Assembly (NCBI RefSeq): GCF_032814565.1
Contig: NZ_CP136521.1
Location: 372,001 to 436,000 of the forward strand
Reading direction: 5' to 3'
Length of the DNA: 64,000 nucleotides
Source: Hwangdonia lutea
GTDB lineage: Bacteria; Bacteroidota; Bacteroidia; Flavobacteriales; Flavobacteriaceae
Below, one piece after another: positions 17,023 to 24,732 of the stretch; within the stretch, counting starts at the first letter, position 1; each line of letters opens with the position of its first letter. Below the pieces are notes generated by a model. The model was not told where the DNA came from. It saw only the letters and a program-made list of their open reading frames with translations, and did not search any database. A program made the position numbers and the translations under genes.

Positions 17023-19500
17023 CTAACGTATTTTAAACCAACTTTTAACTTTATCAACTAAAGTTTCTTTTTTACCGTTTTCATGATATGCGTTGCCATA
17101 AGCACCGTAACCATAGCTATAACCGTAGCCATAACCGTAACCGTATCCATGGCCTTTATTATGTTTATAGAAATTCAACACATAACTTACATTTTTCAAT
17201 TCTCCTGTTTTATGCTTCGCATTTACAAGCTCTAGCATACCTTTTTTAGTGTAATTCAATCTAACTACAAACAATGTTGCATCTGCAAATTGCGATAATT
17301 CCAAAGCATCGGTAACCAATCCTAATGGTGGTGAATCGAGCACAATCATATCGTAAGTTTTTCTTAATTCTTCAATAAGCTCGCTCATGGCATTGCTCAT
17401 TAATAATTCTGATGGATTTGGCGGAATGGGCCCCGAAGTAATCACATCCAGATTCTCAATATGGCTTTTAAACGTGACTTCTTCCAAATTTTTATCTCCT
17501 ATAAAATAGTTGACAATTCCGGAATTATTATCCATATTAAAATCACCAAAAATTTTAGGCTTTCTTAAATCCAATCCCAAAAGAATCGTTTTTTTACCCG
17601 ATAAGGCATAGGCACTGGCAATATTAATAGAACAAAATGTTTTGCCTTCGCCACTCACCGAAGAGGTTAGCATAATGGTACGCCCGCCCTTTTTATCGGT
17701 TTTTTTATAGAAAAACTGTAAGCTCGAACGAATGGCTCTAAAGGATTCAGCTACCGCCGATTTTGGTTTTTCATGAACCACTAAGCTGTTATCGTGCTCG
17801 AATTTGCCCACCAAACCAAGTATAGGTATTTTTGAAAGACGTTTTACTTCATCGGCACCATGAATCGTATTATCCAACAAAAACAATATAAAAACAAGTG
17901 CAAAAGGCCCAAAGAAACCAACTAATAAGGCCATCATATAATTCAGGCTCTTATTGGGGCCTATCAAACCACCTCCTGTATCCTTGGCAGCTTCAATTAT
18001 TGAAATATCCGAAATATTAGCAGCCTTAACGATAGCAGCTTCGCTTCGTTTGGCCATATACACATTATAGGCTTCCTGACTTATATTTAAGTTACGCTGT
18101 ATTTTTAAATACTGCTGTTGGTCTTCGGGCAAATCATTTAATCTGTTTTCTAAATTTGCTTTTGTTCGCCTTACACGGTTTAACTGAATATTTATTGTTT
18201 TTTTTGTTGAAGCAATGGTTTCCAACAATACGTTTTTTTCGGCATCAATGCTTCCGTCCAATTCTTGTAAGGATGAAGACCCTTCTTGCACCAATTGTTC
18301 CAATTCCTGGCGTTGTATGGCTAATGCCGTGATTTTACTCACGCTATTCGCAATGTTCATTTCCTCAATCCCAACAGAAGTGGGCGCGGCAATTTTAGTG
18401 TAATCGGTTTTGGTTTTTAAATAATCTGACAGAATATCCAAATACTGTAATTTAGATTGGTTTTCTTCCTCGCGAGCTTCCAGTTCACTTATTTTTTCAG
18501 AAATTTGTAAAAGCTCTTCATCTACATTAAACATTTTGGTTTGCTTTCTAAAAGCATTCATCGTGTCCGTAATAGCCTTTAATTCTGTGTTAACAATACT
18601 TAAACTACTATCTATAAATTTAATGGTGTTTGTGGCATATTGGTTTTTCCGCTCTAAATCCGTGGCACTTAAAATGGCTGTTGTGGCATTCAAATAATCA
18701 ACAATTTTATGCTTGTTATGTCCTGCTAATGCCAATGTTAAAATGGAAGAAGATGTTTTGCTATAAGGTGTTACGGAAAGCTTTCCTTTGTAACCGTTTA
18801 CTACCCCATCAAAATTTAAAAACTGTATAAAATATTCTGAGTCTGGTACAATAGATACGTCGTCTTTTAAGTTTAAAGTAAACTTTGCAAATGCCAAATC
18901 TACAAGTTCTCCAACTTCAAAAACTTTGGAAAACTTGCCTTTTTGTACGGCAGCACTTTGCACCGATTTATCGCTATATTTTTGAGTTGTAGCCCTGTCA
19001 TTTTCAAAATTCACAAAAAGCTCGTATTGCGTATTGCTAAGAAATTTTATGCCTATGGGTTTCCCGAGTAATTGCCCTTTATTTTTGTCTATGTCAATAT
19101 AAAACGGTGCTTTTTTGTAAATATCTTCTTTTCGGTATTTCCCTTCTTTTAAATATTGAATGTAAAATTGTAATGAATCGACAACAAGCTCGTTATGGTT
19201 TCGGGTTTTTAATGCTATAATGGTTTTGCCCACTTTACCTGAAACACCGCCCCAATTGAATGAAATACTGGTGTTTGCGGTAAAAAACGGATTTTGGTCG
19301 TTCTCCAACGATATTAAAGAACTCAGCCTATAAATATTCTGTTTTCTATCATTAACAGAATACGCTACAAACAAGCCTATGGCAATAGCTAATACAAATA
19401 ATTTCCAGAATTTCAACAACTTAAAAAGGAAGCCTCTTAAGTCGAAATTAAGACTTTTTTGCTCGTTATAATCTATATCTTCTATATCGTCGTAAGCCAT
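17023..19500 (-). CDS. wzc: polysaccharide co-polymerase / bacterial tyrosine autokinase (Wzc-like)
   Basis: The protein has 825 residues. TM1 is near 33-49, followed by a long periplasmic Wzz-type region with coiled coil near 290-480, and TM2 near 518-543. The cytoplasmic BY-kinase domain has TSSVSGEGKTF near 616-624 (Walker A), LLGLDLRKPKIF (Walker A') and MIVLDSPPLG (Walker B). The tail near 781-801 is an alternating Gly-Tyr run, which would be the autophosphorylated tyrosine cluster. It controls chain length and export together with the outer-membrane Wza lipoprotein encoded 2 bases upstream. Having both Wzc/Wza and an ABC exporter in one operon is notable. Confidence 0.93.
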   Translation of the reverse strand: MAYDDIEDIDYNEQKSLNFDLRGFLFKLLKFWKLFVLAIAIGLFVAYSVNDRKQNIYRLSSLISLENDQNPFFTANTSISFNWGGVSGKVGKTIIALKTRNHNELVVDSLQFYIQYLKEGKYRKEDIYKKAPFYIDIDKNKGQLLGKPIGIKFLSNTQYELFVNFENDRATTQKYSDKSVQSAAVQKGKFSKVFEVGELVDLAFAKFTLNLKDDVSIVPDSEYFIQFLNFDGVVNGYKGKLSVTPYSKTSSSILTLALAGHNKHKIVDYLNATTAILSATDLERKNQYATNTIKFIDSSLSIVNTELKAITDTMNAFRKQTKMFNVDEELLQISEKISELEAREEENQSKLQYLDILSDYLKTKTDYTKIAAPTSVGIEEMNIANSVSKITALAIQRQELEQLVQEGSSSLQELDGSIDAEKNVLLETIASTKKTINIQLNRVRRTKANLENRLNDLPEDQQQYLKIQRNLNISQEAYNVYMAKRSEAAIVKAANISDISIIEAAKDTGGGLIGPNKSLNYMMALLVGFFGPFALVFILFLLDNTIHGADEVKRLSKIPILGLVGKFEHDNSLVVHEKPKSAVAESFRAIRSSLQFFYKKTDKKGGRTIMLTSSVSGEGKTFCSINIASAYALSGKKTILLGLDLRKPKIFGDFNMDNNSGIVNYFIGDKNLEEVTFKSHIENLDVITSGPIPPNPSELLMSNAMSELIEELRKTYDMIVLDSPPLGLVTDALELSQFADATLFVVRLNYTKKGMLELVNAKHKTGELKNVSYVLNFYKHNKGHGYGYGYGYGYSYGYGAYGNAYHENGKKETLVDKVKSWFKIR

Positions 19501-19502
19501 GG

Positions 19503-20297
19503 TTATATCCTATCTAACAGTAAAATAGTTGTTGTAATTAATGATAAAACGGTAGCAATAGCCCCTATATTTTGAATGGCATTGGTGCCCGTTCCCCAAG
19601 ATTTTTGTTTTAGGGGTTTCACATAAATCATGTCATTGGGCTGGATATAATAGTAAGGCGAATTCATCACATTGGCATCGGTTAAATCCAGATGGAATAT
19701 TTTCTGTCCTTGCGGAAATTGCCTAATAATCAGCACATCTTTTTTATCGCCCGTATCCGGTATATCGCCAGAATTCGCCAGTGCTTCAAAAATATTAACA
19801 CGTTCCTTAAAAATCGTTTTGGTGCCCGTACTACCTACTTCACCTGTAACGGTGTATTGTAATCCGGTTAGTTTTACGGTTACAAAAATATCGTTGGCGG
19901 CTTTATATTCGGTTTCCAATAATTTGTTTTCAATAATTTGCTTTATTTCATCCGTAGTAAAACCCAACACATTTATTTTACCCAATTTAGGCATCAAAAT
20001 ATTACCGTGTAAATCAACCGTAAACCCATCAAAATAAGCTCGCTCTTCGCTACTGGCATTCAAATCGCCCTCTCCAATGGGGTTGAAAATCTGAACGGTT
20101 TCTTGCTTTGCCGCCTTAATTCTAATATTTAAAATATCGTTGATTTGCACGCGGTATGGCTTTTGTTTTTCAACAATAATTTGGGTTGAATCGGTTGCCG
20201 AATTTTTATTTTGAAGGTAAAGCGTGTCCTTGTACGGAACGCAAGACACTGATACAGAAGCAATGGTTAGTAAGGCTATTAAAAAAAATCTCGTCAT
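19503..20297 (-). CDS. wza: polysaccharide export outer-membrane lipoprotein (Wza-like)
   Basis: I place the start at the ATG ending at 20297. It gives a short signal peptide with lipobox SVSVSC near residue 17; the longer frame adds 16 residues that break the signal peptide. The mature protein has the polysaccharide-export (Poly_export) domain near 45-150 (YRVQINDILNIRI) and a SLBB-type domain near 165-225 (YTVTGEVGSTG), then a hydrophobic helix near 238-262 that may cross the outer membrane. It forms the export channel for the glycan. As the first gene of the operon, it faces the divergent ABC-F gene, so the operon promoter lies in 20298-20403. Confidence 0.9.
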   Translation of the reverse strand: MTRFFLIALLTIASVSVSCVPYKDTLYLQNKNSATDSTQIIVEKQKPYRVQINDILNIRIKAAKQETVQIFNPIGEGDLNASSEERAYFDGFTVDLHGNILMPKLGKINVLGFTTDEIKQIIENKLLETEYKAANDIFVTVKLTGLQYTVTGEVGSTGTKTIFKERVNIFEALANSGDIPDTGDKKDVLIIRQFPQGQKIFHLDLTDANVMNSPYYYIQPNDMIYVKPLKQKSWGTGTNAIQNIGAIATVLSLITTTILLLDRI

Positions 20298-20403
20298 ACT
20301 GAGGCACGTTGATATCCAACAAATATAACTTTTCGTGTTGAACAATAAAACATATATGAGTATTTTTGGTTTTTTAACCGTTATTTGCAGAAAAATTTTC
20401 CCA

Positions 20404-22266
20404 TTGAATTATTTAACAGTAGAAAACATATCGAAATCTTACGGCGAGGTAACGCTTTTTAAAAACCTTTCTTTTAGTATCCACAAAGACCAAAAAATAG
20501 CTTTTGTTGCTAAAAATGGTACGGGAAAAACCTCCATTTTAAATATCCTTTCGGGCGATGACCAAGCCGATTCTGGCAACATTATTTACAGAAAGGACAT
20601 TAAGGTTTCATTTCTCTCGCAAAACCCAAAATTTGATAACACTTTAACTGTTGAAGAAACTATTCTTGCGAGCGAAAATCCCATTTTAAAAGTGATATCG
20701 AATTACGAAAAAGCACTTTTAAATCCAGATGATACCGAAGCCTATCAATCCGCATTTGATGCCATGGAACGGCACCAAGCCTGGGATTTTGAAACCCTTT
20801 ACAAGCAAATCCTTTTTAAATTAAAACTTGAAGATTTAAGTCAAAAAGTGCGTACCCTTTCCGGGGGACAAAAAAAGCGTTTAGCTTTGGCGAATGCTTT
20901 AATTAATAAACCCGATTTATTGATTTTAGATGAGCCCACCAACCATTTGGATTTAGAGATGATTGAGTGGCTTGAAGACTTTTTTGCCAAAGAAAACCTA
21001 ACCCTTTTTATGGTAACGCATGATCGTTATTTTTTAGAACGTGTATGTAACGAAATTATAGAATTGGACGAAGGCCAACTTTACAGCTACAAAGGCAACT
21101 ACTCCTATTATTTGGAAAAACGCGATGCCAGAATTGAGCGCGAAGCGGTTGAAACCGGAAAAGCCAAACAACTTTTTAAAAAAGAACTAGCGTGGATGCG
21201 CCGACAGCCCAAAGCGAGAACAACAAAATCGAAGTCCCGAATTGATGATTTTGCCGATATAAAACACCGCGCACACCAACGCAGAAACAATCATGAAGTA
21301 CAACTGGAATTGAATATGGAGCGCTTGGGCAGCAAAATTCTGGAATTCCATAACGTATCAAAAGCCTATAAGGATAAAGTTATACTCGATAAATTTGAAT
21401 ACACCTTTAAAAAAGGCGAACGCGTTGGTATTATTGGTAAAAACGGCACCGGAAAAACCACGTTTTTAAATATTTTAACCCAAACGGCTCAACCCGATTC
21501 GGGTAAGGTTGTTAAAGGTGATACCGTAAAATTCGGGTATTATACACAAGACGGTATTACCATTAAACCCGAACAAAAGGTTATTGATGTGATTCGCGAA
21601 TTTGGAGATTATATTCCGTTAAAAAAAGGACGACAAATTAGCGCACAACAACTGTTGGAACGCTTTTTATTCAGCCGAAAGAAGCAATACGATTTTGTTG
21701 AAAAACTAAGTGGTGGCGAACGCAAACGCCTCTATTTATGTACGGTTTTAATTCAGAATCCTAATTTTTTAATCCTCGATGAGCCTACCAACGATTTGGA
21801 TATTGTAACCTTAAATGTGCTTGAAAGTTTTCTTTTGGATTTTCCCGGTTGCATTATTGTGGTATCGCACGATAGGTATTTTATGGATAAAGTGGTCGAT
21901 CACCTTTTTGTTTTTCAGGGCGATGGCGTTATTGACGATTTTCCTGGAAATTATACCGATTATCGTGTTTATGAAGATAGCCAACCCGTAATTTCTGAAA
22001 CCACCGAAGTTAAAAAAGACAATACCGCTTGGAAACAAAACGAAGCTTCAAAACTATCATTTAACGAAGAAAAAGAACTGCGGAACATTGAAAGCAAACT
22101 AAATGCATTGGCTTTTGATAAAAAGGAATTGGAAAACAAATTCAATAATCCGGATTTATCGCAAGATGATATTAATAAACTGTCGGGCGAGCTTCAAAAA
22201 TTAATTGACGCTATTGAAGCCAAAGAGGAACGTTGGTTTGAGTTATCTTCTAAATTAGAAGATTAG
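20404..22266 (+). CDS. ABC-F family ATPase (Uup/EttA-type)
   Basis: There are two ABC domains in one chain. The first has AKNGTGKTSIL near 38, LSGGQKKRLALA near 156 and LDEPTNHLD; the second has GKNGTGKTTFL near 347, LSGGERKRLYL and LDEPTNDLD. A charged linker containing RRQPKARTTKSKSRIDDF lies between them, and a coiled-coil tail covers the last 80 residues, as in Uup. There are no membrane segments, so it works on ribosomes or DNA intermediates rather than in transport. I chose the TTG at 20404, since the protein then begins at the first conserved strand (NYLTVENISKSYGE). Starts at 20356 (ATG) or 20335 (GTG) would add 16 or 23 unconserved residues. Confidence 0.88.
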   Translation: MNYLTVENISKSYGEVTLFKNLSFSIHKDQKIAFVAKNGTGKTSILNILSGDDQADSGNIIYRKDIKVSFLSQNPKFDNTLTVEETILASENPILKVISNYEKALLNPDDTEAYQSAFDAMERHQAWDFETLYKQILFKLKLEDLSQKVRTLSGGQKKRLALANALINKPDLLILDEPTNHLDLEMIEWLEDFFAKENLTLFMVTHDRYFLERVCNEIIELDEGQLYSYKGNYSYYLEKRDARIEREAVETGKAKQLFKKELAWMRRQPKARTTKSKSRIDDFADIKHRAHQRRNNHEVQLELNMERLGSKILEFHNVSKAYKDKVILDKFEYTFKKGERVGIIGKNGTGKTTFLNILTQTAQPDSGKVVKGDTVKFGYYTQDGITIKPEQKVIDVIREFGDYIPLKKGRQISAQQLLERFLFSRKKQYDFVEKLSGGERKRLYLCTVLIQNPNFLILDEPTNDLDIVTLNVLESFLLDFPGCIIVVSHDRYFMDKVVDHLFVFQGDGVIDDFPGNYTDYRVYEDSQPVISETTEVKKDNTAWKQNEASKLSFNEEKELRNIESKLNALAFDKKELENKFNNPDLSQDDINKLSGELQKLIDAIEAKEERWFELSSKLED

Positions 22267-22277
22267 AATTTTTATTT

Positions 22278-22361
22278 CACGGAGACTCACAGAGGATTAC
22301 ACAGAGTTTCACAAAGTTTTTCTCAGTGCATCTCTGCGCTGCCTTTGCGAAACTCGGTGTT
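22278..22361. repeat. imperfect palindromic repeat (CACGGAG...CACAGAG arms)
   Basis: The left arm begins CACGGAGACTCACAGAGG and the right arm is its imperfect reverse complement, ending GCGAAACTCGGTG. Together they form a roughly 84-base palindrome between the ABC-F gene and a methyltransferase gene. Sequences of this CACAGAG style recur in many bacterial genomes. There is no T-run, so it is not an ordinary terminator. Confidence 0.65.
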
Positions 22362-22381
22362 ATTTTTTATTGAAAAATAAA

Positions 22382-23167
22382 ATGCTTTACCAAATAAAAC
22401 AATACATAAAATTCCTTTTAAAATCCACCAATCAACACGGTGTGCACTCGCCTTTTGTGTATAATTTGGTGACAAAATGTTTTTACGATAGCACCAATTA
22501 CCCAGCTTATAAGCACATTTTAAACTACAAAAAAGAACTTCTTAAAAACAAAACCAACATTAAAGTAACCGATTTAGGAGCTGGTTCTCAAATTTTAAAA
22601 CATACAAAAAGACATGTTTCCGACATGGCTAAAAACGCGGGCACCACCTATAAAAGAGCTAAACTTTTACACCGATTGGTACGTTATTTTGAATTTGATA
22701 ATATTTTAGAACTCGGCACCTCATTAGGCATTGCCACACAAGCGATGCACTTAGCAAAACCGAAAGCAAACATTACAACTATTGAAGGTTGCCCGAATAT
22801 TTCTGAGTTTACTATAAAGAATTTTGAAAAACACATACTGAAAGAGCATAGTCGAAATATCAATTTTATAAACGATAATTTTGATAATGCTATAAAAAAT
22901 CTAAAATCCAAAACCTTTGACCTCATTTTCTTTGATGGCAACCACCAAAAAGAAGCGACTTTACAGTATTTTGAAACTTTAATTGAAACCGCACACAACG
23001 ATTCTGTTTTTATTTTTGATGATATTTATTGGAGTAAATCCATGACCGAAGCTTGGGAAACCATAAAACACCACCCCAAAGTAACCGTAACGATTGACAC
23101 CTTTTTCTGGGGTTTTGTTTTTTTTAGGAAAGAACAGGTTAAAGAACATTTTGTAATAAGAGTTTAG
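22382..23167 (+). CDS. class I SAM-dependent methyltransferase (O-methyltransferase-like)
   Basis: This protein has about 261 residues. The N-terminus (QIKQYIKFLLKSTNQHGVHS) is basic. The core has ILELGTSLGIATQAMHLAK near 115, TTIEGCPNISEFTIKNF near 138, FDLIFFDGNHQKEAT near 181 and VFIFDDIYWSKSMTEAW near 214. This resembles methyltransferase 3/24-type O-methyltransferases with a DDIYW block. The ATG at 22382 is preferred; the longest frame uses a TTG four codons earlier. It stands alone, and its substrate is unknown. Confidence 0.78.
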   Translation: MLYQIKQYIKFLLKSTNQHGVHSPFVYNLVTKCFYDSTNYPAYKHILNYKKELLKNKTNIKVTDLGAGSQILKHTKRHVSDMAKNAGTTYKRAKLLHRLVRYFEFDNILELGTSLGIATQAMHLAKPKANITTIEGCPNISEFTIKNFEKHILKEHSRNINFINDNFDNAIKNLKSKTFDLIFFDGNHQKEATLQYFETLIETAHNDSVFIFDDIYWSKSMTEAWETIKHHPKVTVTIDTFFWGFVFFRKEQVKEHFVIRV

Positions 23168-23192
23168 ATGTTGAGTTGATAAGTCGTTTGAC

Positions 23193-23325
23193 TGTCATTC
23201 CTGCGAAGGCAGGAATCCACAATCAAACTTTTCATTTATTTATTGTGTATTTTTATAAATGAATTGTTGTAATTAAAAAAATGATTTAAACTCCAAAGTA
23301 GATTCCTGCCTACGCAGGAATGACA
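23193..23325. repeat. inverted pair of REP-like repeats (TGTCATTCCTGC...)
   Basis: A 27-base copy at 23193-23219 (TGTCATTCCTGCGAAGGCAG, then GAATCCA) is matched by an inverted copy at 23299-23325. Each copy is itself a small hairpin (ATTCCTGC with GCAGGAAT). The 79 bases between them are AT-rich and hold no ORF. A third, single hairpin lies at 28091-28110. Confidence 0.8.
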
Positions 23326-23334
23326 AAACAAAAA

Positions 23335-23358
23335 CATTCGTGAATTCGTGGCAAAAAA
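23335..23358 (+). repeat. CATTCGTG-n-ATTCGTGGCAAAA repeat, copy 1
   Basis: The sequence ACATTCGTGAATTCGTGGC is followed by an A-run. It matches 34289-34311 except for two bases. It lies 38 bases upstream of the adenosyltransferase start and would provide an in-frame GTG-GCA-AAA start if translation began there. Confidence 0.6.
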
Positions 23359-23395
23359 CCTTGAATTTTCAATTTTAAATTTTGAACTTGCAAGT

Positions 23396-23968
23396 ATGAA
23401 GATTTACACCAAAACAGGCGACAAAGGTACCACGGCATTATTTGGCGGTACGCGCGTACCCAAACACCATATTCGGATTGAAAGCTACGGAACGATTGAT
23501 GAACTCAACTCGCATTTAGGCTTAATTCGCGATCAAGATATAAATGAGCATTACAAAGAAGTATTAATGCACGTACAAGACAGATTATTTACCATTGGCG
23601 CTATTTTGGCCACCGACCCCGAAAAGGCCATTTTAAAAAGCGGTAAAGAACGCTTGAATATCGAAAAAATTTCTACTGAAAATATTGAGCGTTTAGAACA
23701 GGAAATGGACACGATGAACGAAGCATTACCACCAATGACGCATTTTGTGCTTCCGGGCGGACATCAAACCGTGTCATTCTGTCATATTGCACGCTGTGTG
23801 TGCCGTAGGGCCGAACGTTTGGCCTCGGCACTTAACGATTTGGAACCTTTTGAGGCCAATGCCTTAACATACTTAAACCGGCTATCTGACTATTTGTTTG
23901 TGTTGGCACGAAAGTTGTCGTTTGACTTGCAAGCAAATGAAGTGAAATGGATTCCTGAGAAAACGTGA
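23396..23968 (+). CDS. cob(I)alamin adenosyltransferase, PduO type
   Basis: The 190 residues begin MKIYTKTGDKGTTALFGGT, the ATP-binding N-terminal signature of PduO-type ATP:cob(I)alamin adenosyltransferases. SYGTIDELNSHLGL follows near 27 and CHIARCVCRRAERLA near 128, the catalytic Arg-rich helix. The enzyme makes adenosylcobalamin, needed for example by methylmalonyl-CoA mutase. The MeaB GTPase of the same pathway is encoded at 34303-35379, though not adjacent. I chose the ATG at 23396 because a GTG 48 bases earlier would add residues encoded by an interspersed repeat. Confidence 0.93.
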   Translation: MKIYTKTGDKGTTALFGGTRVPKHHIRIESYGTIDELNSHLGLIRDQDINEHYKEVLMHVQDRLFTIGAILATDPEKAILKSGKERLNIEKISTENIERLEQEMDTMNEALPPMTHFVLPGGHQTVSFCHIARCVCRRAERLASALNDLEPFEANALTYLNRLSDYLFVLARKLSFDLQANEVKWIPEKT

Positions 23969-24067
23969 AGCACGGAGTTTGAAGACGGAAGGCCGAAGTT
24001 GGAAGTACAATAGTTAGTAAATTAAGATTTAACTGCTTACTGAATACTGATGACTGCAAACTAGCCC

Positions 24068-24172
24068 GCGTTAGGGATTGCAGCGTAAAGCCCACAGCGA
24101 CCTTTTTTGGGAGCGCGGACTTGCAGCGTAAAGCCCGACCCTCCCGATAGCTATCGGGATTGGGTAACGCCC
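24068..24172 (+). repeat. GCGTTAGGGATTG...GGGTAACGCC element, copy A
   Basis: It begins GCGTTAGGGATTGCAGCG, contains AAAGCCC twice and the perfect palindrome TCCCGATAGCTATCGGGA, and ends GGGTAACGCC. On its left (23982-24057) lie degenerate short repeats of GGAAGTT and TACTGA type. Three more copies are at 30409, 33381 and 35967. It is noncoding and has no T-run. Confidence 0.8.
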
Positions 24173-24286
24173 AAAAACTTCTTGAAATTTGCTTATTTTA
24201 TTAACACCGCATTGGTAAATTTTACCTGTTTAAAATGCAGACGGGAAACGTTCTTAAAAATAATAATGAAATAAATCATTTTTTCC

Positions 24287-24316
24287 TTGCATGTTTAAAC
24301 TAAAAATTTATTTTTG
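24287..24316 (+). promoter_or_regulatory. Bacteroidota-type promoter for the DUF2795 gene
   Basis: TTG at 24287-24289 and TATTTTTG at 24309-24316 are separated by 19 bases. This matches the Bacteroidota consensus of a -33 TTG and a -7 TAnnTTTG. The start codon follows 23 bases later. Confidence 0.6.
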
Positions 24317-24338
24317 CAAAAAATTAAACGCATAAAAC

Positions 24339-24560
24339 ATGTATTGGACTTTAGAATTGGCATCGTATTTAAGTGATGCACCTTGGCCAGCAACCAAAGA
24401 TGAATTGATAGATTACGCAATTAGAACTGGCGCACCGCTGGAAGTTGTTGAAAATTTACAGTCGATTGAGGACGAAGGTGACTCGTATGATTCGATTGAA
24501 GAAATCTGGTCTGATTATCCAACGGATGAGGATTATCTTTGGAATGAAGATGAATATTAA
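24339..24560 (+). CDS. DUF2795 small acidic protein
   Basis: This is a 73-residue protein with MYWTLELASYLSDAPWPATK at the start, then DELIDYAIRTGAP and an acidic C-terminus (about 20 Asp or Glu in the last 35 residues). The WTLELASYL and PWPATKDELIDYA blocks are the DUF2795 signature, a small protein widespread and usually single-copy in Bacteroidota. Its molecular role is not established. It has its own promoter and terminator and lies directly before secA. Confidence 0.88.
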   Translation: MYWTLELASYLSDAPWPATKDELIDYAIRTGAPLEVVENLQSIEDEGDSYDSIEEIWSDYPTDEDYLWNEDEY

Positions 24561-24580
24561 TAAAGCATAAAGATAAGTTA

Positions 24581-24608
24581 AAAAGTCTCGATTTGAGGCT
24601 TTTTTTTT
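24581..24608 (+). terminator. Rho-independent terminator after the DUF2795 gene
   Basis: The stem AGTCTC/GAGGCT with a five-base loop is followed by eight T. A-residues on the left may let it also work in the other direction. Confidence 0.8.
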
Positions 24609-24640
24609 ATTCTTAATCTTAATAAAATAATAACATAATG

Positions 24641-24648
24641 TATCTTTG
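24641..24648 (+). promoter_or_regulatory. -7 element of the probable secA promoter
   Basis: TATCTTTG matches TAnnTTTG exactly and lies just after the terminator of the previous gene, giving a leader of about 80 bases before the secA ATG. No clear -33 TTG is visible, so this is a half-site call. Confidence 0.45.
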
Positions 24649-24732
24649 AGTGCTTTTAAAAAAGCATCAACCAAAATACATATAACTAATTGCACTTAGC
24701 ACTGCCTAAGCGTAAACATAAAACATACACCC

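Noticed and set aside
23832-24095. Minus-strand 87-residue frame overlapping the end of the adenosyltransferase gene
   Set aside because: Part of it runs through repeat element A and part is antisense to a clear gene, so it is not a plausible protein.
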